DNA from: Pseudomonas sp. P5_109
GTDB lineage: Bacteria; Pseudomonadota; Gammaproteobacteria; Pseudomonadales; Pseudomonadaceae
Reading direction: 5' to 3'
Assembly: GCF_034009455.1 (NCBI RefSeq)
Contig: NZ_CP125380.1
Location: 1,343,001 to 1,407,000, forward strand
DNA: 64,000 nt
Shown here: piece by piece, positions 54,749 to 63,278 of the stretch
Position numbering within the stretch: the stretch's first letter is position 1
How the letters are laid out: each line of letters opens with the position of its first letter
Made by a program: the position numbers and the translations under genes
Notes under the pieces: generated by a model
What the model saw: only the letters and a program-made list of their open reading frames with translations
What the model was told of the DNA's origin: nothing
The model's database searches: none

Positions 54749-55528
54749 ATGAGCAACATGAACCACGAGCGTGTCCTCAGTGTTCACCACTGGAACGACA
54801 CTCTGTTCAGCTTCAAGTGCACCCGTGATCCGGGCCTGCGCTTCGAGAACGGTCAGTTCGTGATGATCGGCCTGCAACAGCCCAACGGCCGCCCGCTTAT
54901 GCGCGCTTACTCGATTGCCAGCCCGAACTGGGAAGAGCATCTCGAGTTCTTCAGCATCAAGGTGCCTGATGGTCCGCTGACTTCACAGTTGCAGCATCTG
55001 AAGGAAGGCGACGAGATCATCATCAGCAAGAAGCCTACCGGCACGCTGGTACTGGATGACTTGAAGCCTGGCAAACATTTGTACCTGCTCAGCACCGGTA
55101 CCGGTCTGGCGCCGTTCATGAGCGTCATCCAGGACCCGGAAACCTACGAGCGTTTCGAAAAAGTGATCCTGTGCCACGGCGTGCGTTACGTCAACGAAGT
55201 CGCTTACCGCGAGTTCATCACCGAGCACTTGCCGCAGAACGAATTCTTCGGCGATGCGCTGCGTGACAAGTTGATCTACTACCCGACCGTGACCCGCGAG
55301 CCGTTCGAGAACGAAGGTCGCCTGACCGACCTGATGCGCAGCGGCAAGCTGTTCAGCGACATCGGTCTGCCACCGATCAACCCGCAGGACGACCGCGCCA
55401 TGCTGTGCGGCAGCCCGAGCATGCTCGACGAAACCAGCGAAGTGTTGAACAGCTTCGGCCTGAAGGTTTCGCCACGTATGCGCGAGCCGGGTGATTACCT
55501 GATCGAGCGAGCGTTCGTCGAGAAATAA
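54749..55528 (+). CDS. fpr: Ferredoxin/flavodoxin-NADP+ reductase
   Basis: FAD enzyme of 259 residues that exchanges electrons between NADPH and ferredoxin or flavodoxin, supporting iron-sulphur repair and oxidative-stress defence. The FAD motif is RPLMRAYSIASPNW, and the NADP domain has STGTGLAPFMSV and CGSPSML. The C-terminus ERAFVEK matches the bacterial subclass I type of Pseudomonas. The start at 54749 has CAGGAG upstream. It is controlled by the divergent finR by analogy with P. putida. A REPIN follows. Confidence 0.95.
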   Translation: MSNMNHERVLSVHHWNDTLFSFKCTRDPGLRFENGQFVMIGLQQPNGRPLMRAYSIASPNWEEHLEFFSIKVPDGPLTSQLQHLKEGDEIIISKKPTGTLVLDDLKPGKHLYLLSTGTGLAPFMSVIQDPETYERFEKVILCHGVRYVNEVAYREFITEHLPQNEFFGDALRDKLIYYPTVTREPFENEGRLTDLMRSGKLFSDIGLPPINPQDDRAMLCGSPSMLDETSEVLNSFGLKVSPRMREPGDYLIERAFVEK

Positions 55529-55555
55529 GCAAACGCTCAACGGCTCTGCTTTCCC

Positions 55556-55646
55556 TGTGGGAGCGGGCTTGCTCGCGAAGGCGGTGTATCAGTCAGCTTT
55601 AATGTCGACTGACACACCGCTTTCGCGAGCAAGCCCGCTCCCACAG
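55556..55646. repeat. REPIN (GTGGGAGCGGGCTTGCTCGCGAA family)
   Basis: Inverted arms TGTGGGAGCGGGCTTGCTCG and the complement ending CCCGCTCCCACA. Inner repeats (GCGGTGT...ACACCGC and CAGTCAG...CTGAC) extend the pairing. It lies between the convergent fpr and trmO. Confidence 0.88.
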
Positions 55647-55650
55647 TCGT

Positions 55651-56358
55651 TTATGGTGTTGAGATGTTTGCGGGAATGACTTCCAGCACGCGGATCAGCT
55701 CCGGTGTCGGGTAATGCCAACGCACATCCAGATCCCAGAACTGCGCGCCGTATTCGCGCTCCGGTGCGGGCGTTTGATAGGCCGGGCGTGGATCCTGCGC
55801 CAGGCATTGCTCGATCAGCTCAACCAAAGGCTCTGCAAGGCGCTGGGCATGTCCGTGAGCCTGTTGCAGCGCTGCATCCGTCCACTGCACGGGAATCAGC
55901 TGCGGCGCGGCGCTGGCGATGCTGTTGGAGGCTGTGTCGATGATATCGGCATAGGGCACGTAGGGTTTGATATCGAGAATCGGTGTGCCATCCAGCAGAT
56001 CGATACCAGAGATCCACAAGCGATTGGCTTCGACCTTGTCCAGCTTCACCACTGACTGCCCGATGCCATTGGGGCGGTGGGTTGCGCGGGTGGCAAACAC
56101 GCCCATGGATTTATTGCCGCCCAGGCGCGGCGGGCGGACCTTCAAGCGAGGTTTTTCTTCCAGGGCCTGGTGGAACAGGAACAGCAGCCACACGTGGCTG
56201 ACCTGCTCCAGGCCCTGCACCGCGTCCCCTTGATCGAACGGTGCCACCAGTTCCAGTACGCCACGGGCGGCCGGGGCCAGTTGCGGCTGGCGCGGAATGG
56301 CGAATTTCTCCTTGAAGCAGGAGCGCACGAAGCCGATGGGGGAAACGCTGTAGGTCAT
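55651..56358 (-). CDS. trmO: tRNA (N6-threonylcarbamoyladenosine(37)-N6)-methyltransferase TrmO
   Basis: Methylates t6A37 to m6t6A37 in tRNA(Thr) of the GGU anticodon, with SAM. The 235 residues have the TsaA/VirR beta-barrel domain (YSVSPIGFVRSCFKEKFAIPRQP, VWLLFLFHQ, GVFATRATHRPNGIGQS, LLDGTPILDIKPYVPYAD) and the C-terminal domain typical of gamma-proteobacterial TrmO. The start at 56358 (MTYSVSPIG) is chosen. The eleven upstream codons lack a ribosome-binding site. Confidence 0.92.
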   Translation of the reverse strand: MTYSVSPIGFVRSCFKEKFAIPRQPQLAPAARGVLELVAPFDQGDAVQGLEQVSHVWLLFLFHQALEEKPRLKVRPPRLGGNKSMGVFATRATHRPNGIGQSVVKLDKVEANRLWISGIDLLDGTPILDIKPYVPYADIIDTASNSIASAAPQLIPVQWTDAALQQAHGHAQRLAEPLVELIEQCLAQDPRPAYQTPAPEREYGAQFWDLDVRWHYPTPELIRVLEVIPANISTP

Positions 56359-56434
56359 GGTTTGCGGTCGAGGCGGGATAGAGGCGGGCATGATACCCCG
56401 ATCGGTCTGGATTCAGTTGTGCCTGTACTGGCCT

Positions 56435-56509
56435 CTTCGCGAGCAAGCCGCTCCCACAGGTTTTGTGTGCGCTCGAGAACCCAGTGGGAGCGTGGCTTGC
56501 CCGCGATGG
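56435..56509. repeat. Degenerate REPIN
   Basis: Left arm TTCGCGAGCAAGCCGCTCCC has lost one C. The right arm reads GTGGGAGCGTGGCTTGCCCG, with a G-to-T-type change and CCC for CTC. This is a decaying copy of the GTGGGAGCGGGCTTGC family, between the rhlG-like gene and trmO. Confidence 0.75.
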
Positions 56510-56523
56510 CCTCACCGCCGATT

Positions 56524-57294
56524 TCAGAGACTGAATCCGCCATCCAGCGGAATGATGTTCCCGGTCATATACGCTCCAGCAGTGCTCGCCAGACTGATCG
56601 CCAGCGCCGCCATCTCTTCCTCGCGGCCCCAACGCTTCATCGGGATCAACGCCGTATCCTCGGCCAGTGCCTGTTCATCATTACCAATGTGCTGGGTCAT
56701 CTTGCTTGGAAAGCGTCCCGGGGCGATCACATTGACGTTGATGTGCTGGCTCACCAGTTCGCGCGCCAGGATCCTCGACAGTTGATGCAATGCCGCCTTG
56801 CTCGGCCCGTAGGCATACGCCTGTTCGCCGAAGGATGAAATCCCTGCCACCGAGCCGATGTTGATGATCCGCGCCGGGTTGGCTGCCGAGCCCGCCTTGC
56901 GCAGCAGGGGCAGGAATTGCTGGATGCAGTTGAACACTGACGTCACGTTGAGCTGCATGACCTTTTCCCAGCCCTTGATCGGGTAGCTCTCCAGCGGTGC
57001 GCCCCAGGTGGTACCGGCGTTGTTCACCAGGATGTCGAGATGGGTGATCTGCTCGCCCAGCCGCGTGGCCAATTGTTGCACGCCTTCTTCGGTGGCCAGG
57101 TTGGCCGCCAGGGCATGGCAGCGTCCAAGGGCGCGGAGTTCATCAGCCGTTTGCTGGCAGGCCTCGGCATCGCGGGCACAGACGTACACGGTGGCGCCCG
57201 CCTCGACATAGGCCTTGGCGATCATTTTGCCGATACCACGGGTGCCGCCGGTCACCAGTGCGGTGCGGCCTTGCAGGGAAAAGTAGGGATGCAT
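56524..57294 (-). CDS. rhlG: RhlG-like short-chain dehydrogenase/reductase
   Basis: 256-residue NADP(H)-dependent SDR. The cofactor motif is VTGGTRGIGKMIA, NNAG is in DILVNNAGTTWGAPLESYP, and the catalytic YxxxK is YGPSK with serine in INIGSVAG. The sequence closely follows P. aeruginosa RhlG, including the N-terminus MHPYFSL and C-terminus NIIPLDGGF. RhlG was first proposed as a rhamnolipid beta-ketoacyl reductase, but that role is disputed. No rhlAB genes are in this window, so the substrate here is unknown. Single gene. Confidence 0.82.
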   Translation of the reverse strand: MHPYFSLQGRTALVTGGTRGIGKMIAKAYVEAGATVYVCARDAEACQQTADELRALGRCHALAANLATEEGVQQLATRLGEQITHLDILVNNAGTTWGAPLESYPIKGWEKVMQLNVTSVFNCIQQFLPLLRKAGSAANPARIINIGSVAGISSFGEQAYAYGPSKAALHQLSRILARELVSQHINVNVIAPGRFPSKMTQHIGNDEQALAEDTALIPMKRWGREEEMAALAISLASTAGAYMTGNIIPLDGGFSL

Positions 57295-57388
57295 GGCGAA
57301 TCCTGAAAGCTGAGGTCTTTACACCCTAGTCGTCAGGCGCGGTCAGCGGAGCCACTATTTTTGCGCGGAATGGGGATTCATACAGACA

Positions 57389-57462
57389 CCTTTGTAGGAG
57401 CCGGCTTGCTGGCGATGGGTTTTGAGGATCGCCATCGCCAGCAAGCCGGCTCCTACAAAGGG
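57389..57462. repeat. REP pair (TGTAGGAGCCGGCTTGCTGGCGAT family)
   Basis: The best preserved copy in the window: CCTTTGTAGGAGCCGGCTTG at one end and its exact complement at the other, 74 bp in total. It lies just downstream of the yehS-like gene, which it could protect or terminate. Confidence 0.88.
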
Positions 57463-57468
57463 GGGCGT

Positions 57469-57939
57469 TTACTGCGGGCGAACGCGCAGGGTCAGGCCCT
57501 TGAGGAAGTTGCGCAGCAACTGGTCGCCGCACGGGCGATAGTTGGTGTGACCGAACTTGCGGAACAGCGCGCTCAGCTCAGGCTTGGACACCGGGAACTC
57601 GGCAGCCTTGAGGATCGCGTGCATGTCGTCTTCTTTCAGCTCGAACGCCACCCGCAGCTTTTTCAGGATGATGTTGTTGGTCACCGGCACTTCGATCGGC
57701 TGCGGCGGACGGCTTTCGTCCTTGCCGCGCTTGAAGATCACTAGGCCGTCGAGGAAGTGCGCCATGACTTCGTCCGGGCAGCGTACGAAACCTTCCTCGT
57801 CTTCCTCTTTTTTGTCGAGGTAGGTCAGCAGGTCCGGCAGGGTCACGTCCATGCCGCCGAGCTTGATGATCTCGATGACTTTCTTGTCGCTGATGTCGAG
57901 CATGTAGCGCACGCTGCGCAGTACGTCGTTATGAATCAT
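57469..57939 (-). CDS. YehS-like DUF1456 protein
   Basis: 156-residue cytoplasmic protein with two copies of the DUF1456 unit: MIHNDVLRSVRYMLDISDKKVIEIIKLGG and NNIILKKLRVAFELKEDDMHAILKAAE. Each is followed by a segment with a PDL/PELSALFRKFGH motif. The helical repeats resemble YehS of E. coli, whose role is not established. It lies 75 bp downstream of the leftward pseudouridine synthase gene and could be co-transcribed with it. Confidence 0.8.
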   Translation of the reverse strand: MIHNDVLRSVRYMLDISDKKVIEIIKLGGMDVTLPDLLTYLDKKEEDEEGFVRCPDEVMAHFLDGLVIFKRGKDESRPPQPIEVPVTNNIILKKLRVAFELKEDDMHAILKAAEFPVSKPELSALFRKFGHTNYRPCGDQLLRNFLKGLTLRVRPQ

Positions 57940-58014
57940 GTGTGCAGTCCTGATAATCAGCTGTGGGCGTCGCGGCCAGGCGCGGCGCCGAAATGTGTGG
58001 CGGCGAGAAAAGCC

Positions 58015-58725
58015 TTAGAACTTCTCTTTGCCGGACAGGTAGCGCCATTGCCCCACTGGCACTTTGCCGATGGACACGCCGCCGATGCGGATGCGACGGA
58101 TGGCGACGACCTTCAGGCCGACCGCCTGGCAAAGCAGGGCGATGATGCCCGGCTGCGGGTTCTTCATGGCAAAGCGCAGACGGTTTTCGTTCTGCCAGCT
58201 GGCCTTGACCGCCGGCAATTCCTTGCCCTTGTAGGTCAGGCCGTGGTTCAGGCGGTTCAGGCCGTGAGCCACCATCTCGCCCTCAACCTCGACTACATAC
58301 TCTTGCTCGATCTTGCTGGAGTCGGCAGTGAGTTTGCGCAGGATTTTCCAGTCCTGGGTGAACACCAGCAGGCCGCTGGCGTTGGCCTGCAGGTCGGTGC
58401 TGGCGGTCAGGCGCAGGAAGTGCCCACGCAACGGGCGCTTGCCGTAGCGGTGCTCTTCGCTCAGGGTTTCGGCGCCGAGGGTGGCCATGGCGGTGTCTGT
58501 GTCCATGCCGGCGGGGACGTTCAGCAGCAGGGTCACCGGTTCCGGCGCGGTGGCCTTGGCTTCTGGATCAAGCTCGACTTTCTGGGTGTCGACCTTGAAT
58601 TGCGGCTCGTCGATGACTTCGCCGTCGACGGTGACCCAGCCGCCCTCGATGAACAGCTCAGCCTCCCGACGGGAACAGCCGACGAGTTCGATGAGGCGTT
58701 TGGAGAGACGAATCGGGTCAGTCAT
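58015..58725 (-). CDS. RsuA/RluF-family pseudouridine synthase, divergent active site
   Basis: 236 residues with an N-terminal S4 RNA-binding domain (RLSKRLIELVGCSRREAELFIEGGWVTVDG, about 6-35) and a RsuA/RluB/E/F-type catalytic domain ending in VVAIRRIRIGGVSIGKVPVGQW. The usual GRLD-x-x-[TS]-x-G-L-L motif is here RLTASTDLQANASGLL: aspartate 111 may still be the nucleophile, but the preceding arginine is not adjacent and two residues seem inserted. So the RNA target and even the activity are uncertain. The start at 58725 matches the family N-terminus. The longer frame runs into a REP. Confidence 0.8.
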   Translation of the reverse strand: MTDPIRLSKRLIELVGCSRREAELFIEGGWVTVDGEVIDEPQFKVDTQKVELDPEAKATAPEPVTLLLNVPAGMDTDTAMATLGAETLSEEHRYGKRPLRGHFLRLTASTDLQANASGLLVFTQDWKILRKLTADSSKIEQEYVVEVEGEMVAHGLNRLNHGLTYKGKELPAVKASWQNENRLRFAMKNPQPGIIALLCQAVGLKVVAIRRIRIGGVSIGKVPVGQWRYLSGKEKF

Positions 58726-58808
58726 GTCAGGGGCCGTAACAAAAAGGGGTGGGCATTGTACCTGCCTGGCGCCGGTTAATCCCGGCTCCATTTGCGCCGC
58801 GAGGCATT

Positions 58809-58898
58809 TTGTAGGAGCTGGCTTGCCAGCGATGCAGGCAACACGGTCTGTCAGTTGCACCGAGGTGATGCTATCGCCGGCAAGCCAGCTCCTACAGG
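58809..58898. repeat. REP pair (TGTAGGAGCYGGCTTGCYRGCGAT family)
   Basis: Arms TTTGTAGGAGCTGGCTTGCC and the complement ending CCAGCTCCTACAGG. Compensating changes (CTGG and CCAG in place of CCGG) keep the arms paired, which suggests selection or gene conversion on the hairpin. Confidence 0.8.
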
Positions 58899-58909
58899 TC
58901 TTGCATGTA

Positions 58910-59383
58910 TCAGCCGTTGCGCGTCAGCTTTTGGGGTTGGCGCAAACGCATGTGCAACAGCGGATACGGCTGGCCCATGCCATCGACGTCCGAGCGACCG
59001 ATGACTTCGAAACCCTGCTTGAAGTAAAAGCCGAGGGCTTGCGGGTTCTGTTCGTTGACGTCCAGTTCATCGGCGTTCAGGTGTTCCAGGGCATAGTGCA
59101 GCAATTTCTTGCCCAGGCCCTGGCCGCGATGGTCGGGGTCGATGAACAGCATTTCGATCTTGCCGGCCGCGACGCCGGCGAACCCGGTGATGCGTTGGCT
59201 CGAATCCTTGGTGCAGATCAGCATCACCGAGTCGAGGTAGCGGGTCAGCACCAGGTTTTTCAGCAGTTCGATGTAGCTTTCCGGCAGAAAATCGTGGGTC
59301 GCGCGTACCGAGGCCTCCCAGACCCGGGTCAATTCTTCGTAGTCGCCGAGTTTCGGCGTGTGGATGACCGAATGCTGACGCAT
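58910..59383 (-). CDS. GNAT-family N-acetyltransferase
   Basis: 157 residues of the GCN5-related fold. The acetyl-CoA loop is DPDHRGQGLGKKLLHYAL, preceded by IEMLFI, and the C-terminal part LDVNEQNPQALGFYFKQGFEVIG is typical of the YjaB-like subgroup. Substrate unknown. It lies between a REP pair and the terminator shared with rimO, and is probably a single gene. Confidence 0.8.
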   Translation of the reverse strand: MRQHSVIHTPKLGDYEELTRVWEASVRATHDFLPESYIELLKNLVLTRYLDSVMLICTKDSSQRITGFAGVAAGKIEMLFIDPDHRGQGLGKKLLHYALEHLNADELDVNEQNPQALGFYFKQGFEVIGRSDVDGMGQPYPLLHMRLRQPQKLTRNG

Positions 59384-59442
59384 GCCCGTCTGCCTCTTAT
59401 GCGGTGGTTGATAGGAATCCTTCCAACTTCAAACGATAGCCG

Positions 59443-59479
59443 TAAAAAAGCCCCGCATCTCGTCAAGAGAGCGGGGCTT
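59443..59479 (-). terminator. Intrinsic terminator downstream of rimO
   Basis: AAAAAAGCCCCGC with GCGGGGCTTTGCG, around a 16-nt loop (ATCTCGTCAAGAGA), 17 bp after the rimO stop. Reading leftward, the stem is followed by six T residues. It separates rimO from the GNAT gene. Confidence 0.88.
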
Positions 59480-59495
59480 TGCGTATTTTTTGCGT

Positions 59496-60833
59496 CTAGA
59501 TCTGTTCAGCCCACAGATCGTATTCGTCGGCGTCGGTCACTTTGCACCAGACCTTGTCGCCTGGCTTGAGGTTGCTGCCGTTGTCGATGAATACGTTGCC
59601 GTCGATTTCCGGGGCATCGAAGAAGCAGCGGCCCACCGCGCCTTGCTCGTCGACTTCATCGACCAGCACTTCGATCTCGCGGCCGATGCGCATTTGCAGG
59701 CGCGCCGAGCTGATGGCCTGCTGGTGCGCCATGAAGCGCTCCCAGCGGTCCTGCTTGACGTCGTCCGGGACGACTTCCAGGTCCAGGTCATTGGCCGGTG
59801 CGCCTTCTACCGGCGAGTACTGGAAGCAGCCGACGCGGTCGAGCTGGGCTTCGGTCAGCCAGTTCAGCAGGTACTGGAAGTCTTCTTCGGTTTCACCCGG
59901 GAAGCCAACGATGAAGGTCGAACGGATGATCAGGTCCGGGCAGATTTCGCGCCAGTTCTTGATGCGGGCCAGGGTCTTGTCTTCGAAGGCCGGGCGTTTC
60001 ATCGACTTCAGCACTTTCGGGCTGGCGTGCTGGAACGGGATGTCCAGGTACGGCAGGATCTTGCCGGCGGCCATCAACGGGATCAGCTCGTCGACGTGCG
60101 GGTACGGGTAGACGTAGTGCAGGCGAACCCAGACACCGAGGGTGCTCAGGGCTTCGCAGAGTTCGGTCATGCGGGTTTTCACCGGCGCGCCGTTCCAGAA
60201 ACCGGTGCGGTATTTCACGTCGACGCCATAGGCGCTGGTGTCCTGGGAGATCACCAGAAGCTCTTTGACGCCGGACTTGACCAGGCGCTGGGCCTCGTCG
60301 AGCACGTCACCCACCGGACGGCTGACCAGTTTGCCGCGCATCGACGGGATGATGCAGAAGCTGCAGCTGTGGTTGCAGCCTTCGGAAATCTTCAGGTAGG
60401 CGTAGTGGCGCGGGGTCAGCTTGATGCCTTGCGGCGGCACCAGGTCGATCAACGGGTTGTGATCCTGGCGCGGCGGCACGACTTCGTGCACGGCGTTGAC
60501 CACTTGCTCGTACTGCTGCGGACCGGTCACGGCCAGCACGCTCGGGTGTACGTTGCGAATGTTGCCTTCTTCGACGCCCATGCAGCCGGTCACGATGACC
60601 TTGCCGTTTTCCTTGATGGCTTCGCCGATCACTTCCAGGGACTCGGCCTTGGCCGAATCGATGAAGCCGCAGGTATTGACCACTACAACGTCGGCGTCCT
60701 GGTAGGTGGACACGACGTCATAGCCTTCCATGCGCAGCTGGGTAAGGATGCGCTCGGAGTCGACCAGTGCTTTGGGGCAACCCAGGGATACGAAGCCAAC
60801 CTTTGGATTGGCCGGCGCAGGAGTGGTGGACAT
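59496..60833 (-). CDS. rimO: Ribosomal protein S12 methylthiotransferase RimO
   Basis: Radical-SAM enzyme that adds a methylthio group to the conserved aspartate of ribosomal protein S12. The 445 residues have an N-terminal MTTase domain with three cysteines for the auxiliary [4Fe-4S] cluster ([27 protein letters not shown]), the radical-SAM motif CNHSCSFC, and a C-terminal TRAM domain ([22 protein letters not shown]). These are the RimO rather than the MiaB variants. Confidence 0.97.
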   Translation of the reverse strand: MSTTPAPANPKVGFVSLGCPKALVDSERILTQLRMEGYDVVSTYQDADVVVVNTCGFIDSAKAESLEVIGEAIKENGKVIVTGCMGVEEGNIRNVHPSVLAVTGPQQYEQVVNAVHEVVPPRQDHNPLIDLVPPQGIKLTPRHYAYLKISEGCNHSCSFCIIPSMRGKLVSRPVGDVLDEAQRLVKSGVKELLVISQDTSAYGVDVKYRTGFWNGAPVKTRMTELCEALSTLGVWVRLHYVYPYPHVDELIPLMAAGKILPYLDIPFQHASPKVLKSMKRPAFEDKTLARIKNWREICPDLIIRSTFIVGFPGETEEDFQYLLNWLTEAQLDRVGCFQYSPVEGAPANDLDLEVVPDDVKQDRWERFMAHQQAISSARLQMRIGREIEVLVDEVDEQGAVGRCFFDAPEIDGNVFIDNGSNLKPGDKVWCKVTDADEYDLWAEQI

Positions 60834-61126
60834 GTCTAACCTCGGTATTTTGTGACGCCGCTTGCCGGGCAGGGCAAAACCGACGGACGGGCGCTTGAAC
60901 TGCGCCTCTGATCAAAAAGTGCGCAATTCTAGCGATGAGTCGCTCACTTGACCAGCTTTATGCAGGGAAATACGACGAGTGCTGCGCTATGCTTCGCGCC
61001 GTTACGCTTTACTGGTTTTTTACAGTCAACAAAACGTCTGTAACGAGAAGTAAAACAGCGCATGCTGCACGTCAAAGCATAGTGCTTCTTTCAAAGAAGC
61101 CCGAGTCTGGGTAGTAGGAGTGGTGG

Positions 61127-63028
61127 ATGGGTCAGGCAAGTAGTCAGGCTGCGGGTGCCGAACATTCGGCGGTGAAGCCGATCGGCATGCTGGTCGCGGC
61201 AGTCGGGGTGGTTTATGGCGATATCGGCACCAGTCCGTTGTACACCCTCAAGGAAGTGTTTTCCGGCGGCTATGGCGTGCCGGTCAACCATGACGGGGTG
61301 CTGGGGATTCTGGCGCTCATTTTCTGGTCGCTGATCTGGGTCGTGTCGATCAAGTACATGATGTTTGTACTACGCGCCGACAACCAGGGCGAAGGCGGGA
61401 TCATGGCCCTGACCGCACTGGCCCGACGGGCGGCGGCGGGGCATGCGAAGCTGCGCGGCTTTCTGGTGGTCTGCGGGTTGATCGGCGCGGCGCTGTTCTA
61501 TGGCGATAGCATGATCACCCCGGCGATTTCCGTGCTGTCGGCGATTGAGGGCCTGGGGCTGGCGTTCGACGGGATCGACCATTGGGTGGTGCCTATTTCC
61601 CTGGTGGTGCTGGTGGCGCTGTTCCTGATCCAGAGCCATGGTACGGCGCGGATCGGTATTCTGTTCGGGCCGATCATGGTGACCTGGTTCCTCGTCCTGG
61701 GTGCACTGGGCGTCTATGGCATCAGCCAGCATCCGGAAGTCCTGCAAGCGATGAACCCGGTGTGGGGCGTACGCTTCTTTATCGTGCACCCGGGGATGGG
61801 CGTGGCGATTCTCGGCGCCGTGGTGCTCGCACTGACCGGTGCCGAAGCGCTGTACGCGGACATGGGCCACTTCGGTCGCAAGCCGATCGCTCGTGCCTGG
61901 TTCATCCTCGTGCTGCCAGCGCTGGTACTGAATTACTTCGGTCAGGGTGCCTTGCTGCTGGGCGACCCGGAAGCTGCCCGTAACCCTTTCTACCTGTTGG
62001 CTCCAAGCTGGGCGTTGATCCCGCTGGTCGGCCTGTCGACCATGGCCACGGTGATTGCCTCGCAAGCGGTGATTTCCGGTGCGTTCTCCCTGACCCGTCA
62101 GGCGATCCAGCTCGGTTACATCCCGCGCATGCACATCCGACACACTTCCAGCGCCGAACAGGGCCAGATCTACATCGGGGCGGTGAACTGGGCGCTGATG
62201 GTCGGCGTGGTGCTGTTGGTGCTGGGTTTCGAATCCTCCGGTGCCCTGGCCTCGGCCTACGGCGTGGCGGTGACCGGGACCATGCTGATGACCAGTATTC
62301 TGGTGTCGGCGGTGATCCTGCTGCTGTGGAAGTGGCCGCCGGTGCTTGTGGTGCCGGTCCTGCTGGGTTTCCTGTTGGTGGACGGTGTGTACTTCGCCGC
62401 CAACGTGCCGAAAATCGTCCAGGGCGGTGCATTCCCGGTGATCGCCGGTTTCGCGCTTTTTGTACTGATGACCACCTGGAAGCGCGGCAAGCAGTTGCTG
62501 GTCGAGCGTATCGATGAGGGTGGATTGCCACTGCCGATCTTCATCAGCAGCATCGCGGTACAACCGCCGCATCGCGTTCAGGGCACCGCGGTGTTCCTGA
62601 CGGCACGGGCGGATGCCGTGCCCCACGCGCTGTTGCACAACCTGCTGCATAACCAGGTACTGCACGAGCAAGTGGTGCTGCTGACGGTGGTGTACGAAGA
62701 CATCCCGCGGGTGCCGCCAACACGGCGTTTCGAGGTCGATGCCTACGGCGAAGGTTTCTTCCGGGTGATCCTGCACTTCGGCTTTACCGACGAGCCGGAC
62801 GTACCGAAAGCCTTGAAGCTGTGTCACCTCGACGAGCTGGACTTCAGCCCGATGCGCACCACGTACTTCCTCAGCCGTGAAACGGTCATCGCTTCCAAGC
62901 TCGAAGGCATGTCGCGCTGGCGTGAGGCACTGTTTGCGTTCATGTTGCAGAACGCCAATGGTAATTTGCGCTTCTTCAATCTGCCGCTGAACCGGGTGAT
63001 TGAGCTGGGTACGCAGGTGGAGATGTAA
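61127..63028 (+). CDS. kup: Low-affinity potassium transporter Kup
   Basis: K+/H+ symporter of the KUP/HAK family, inner membrane. The 633 residues have the signature [19 protein letters not shown] at the first helix, about twelve membrane segments to residue 450, and a cytoplasmic C-terminal domain. The start at 61127 has TAGGAG seven bases upstream. The 293-bp gap before it has a possible promoter, TTGACC (60948) with TACGAC (60971), and a loose inverted repeat CGTTAC/GTAACG (61001-61047). Single gene with its own terminator. Confidence 0.96.
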   Translation: MGQASSQAAGAEHSAVKPIGMLVAAVGVVYGDIGTSPLYTLKEVFSGGYGVPVNHDGVLGILALIFWSLIWVVSIKYMMFVLRADNQGEGGIMALTALARRAAAGHAKLRGFLVVCGLIGAALFYGDSMITPAISVLSAIEGLGLAFDGIDHWVVPISLVVLVALFLIQSHGTARIGILFGPIMVTWFLVLGALGVYGISQHPEVLQAMNPVWGVRFFIVHPGMGVAILGAVVLALTGAEALYADMGHFGRKPIARAWFILVLPALVLNYFGQGALLLGDPEAARNPFYLLAPSWALIPLVGLSTMATVIASQAVISGAFSLTRQAIQLGYIPRMHIRHTSSAEQGQIYIGAVNWALMVGVVLLVLGFESSGALASAYGVAVTGTMLMTSILVSAVILLLWKWPPVLVVPVLLGFLLVDGVYFAANVPKIVQGGAFPVIAGFALFVLMTTWKRGKQLLVERIDEGGLPLPIFISSIAVQPPHRVQGTAVFLTARADAVPHALLHNLLHNQVLHEQVVLLTVVYEDIPRVPPTRRFEVDAYGEGFFRVILHFGFTDEPDVPKALKLCHLDELDFSPMRTTYFLSRETVIASKLEGMSRWREALFAFMLQNANGNLRFFNLPLNRVIELGTQVEM

Positions 63029-63036
63029 GCTAGATC

Positions 63037-63076
63037 AAAAAGCCTCCGTTGCCCTTGCGGCAGCGGGGGCTTTTTT
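63037..63076 (+). terminator. Intrinsic terminator after kup
   Basis: AAAAAGCCTCCGTTGCC and GGCAGCGGGGGCTTTTTT form an imperfect GC-rich stem, ending in six T residues, 9 bp after the kup stop. Confidence 0.85.
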
Positions 63077-63113
63077 GTGGGCGAACACAACGTCTGCAGA
63101 CGATGAGTATCCA

Positions 63114-63200
63114 CTGTGGGGCTTGCTCGCGAAGGGGGCGTGTCAGTCGAGATAGTTGTTGTTTGACACACCGCTTTCGCGAGCAAGCCCGCTCCCACAG
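63114..63200. repeat. REPIN with a deletion in one arm
   Basis: Right arm TTCGCGAGCAAGCCCGCTCC is intact. The left arm reads TGTGGGGCTTGCTCGCGAA and lacks the AGCG after TGTGGG. It lies between the two convergent terminators of kup and the VirJ-like gene. Confidence 0.8.
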
Positions 63201-63225
63201 GGGATATGTGGTGTTTGCTGGAATG

Positions 63226-63264
63226 AAAAAGCCCCCGCTACCGTGAAGTAGCGGGGGCTTTTTT
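63226..63264 (-). terminator. Bidirectional terminator after the VirJ-like gene
   Basis: AAAAAGCCCCCGCTAC-CGTGAA-GTAGCGGGGGCTTTTTT: perfect 16-base-pair stem. On the minus strand it ends the hydrolase gene 15 bp after its stop. Confidence 0.93.
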
Positions 63265-63278
63265 GGGGTTGGCTCAGA

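Noticed and set aside
61001..61047. CGTTAC/GTAACG repeat before kup as a c-di-AMP riboswitch
   Set aside because: Only a six-base stem around a 35-base loop, with none of the ydaO riboswitch core, and pseudomonads are not known to use c-di-AMP.
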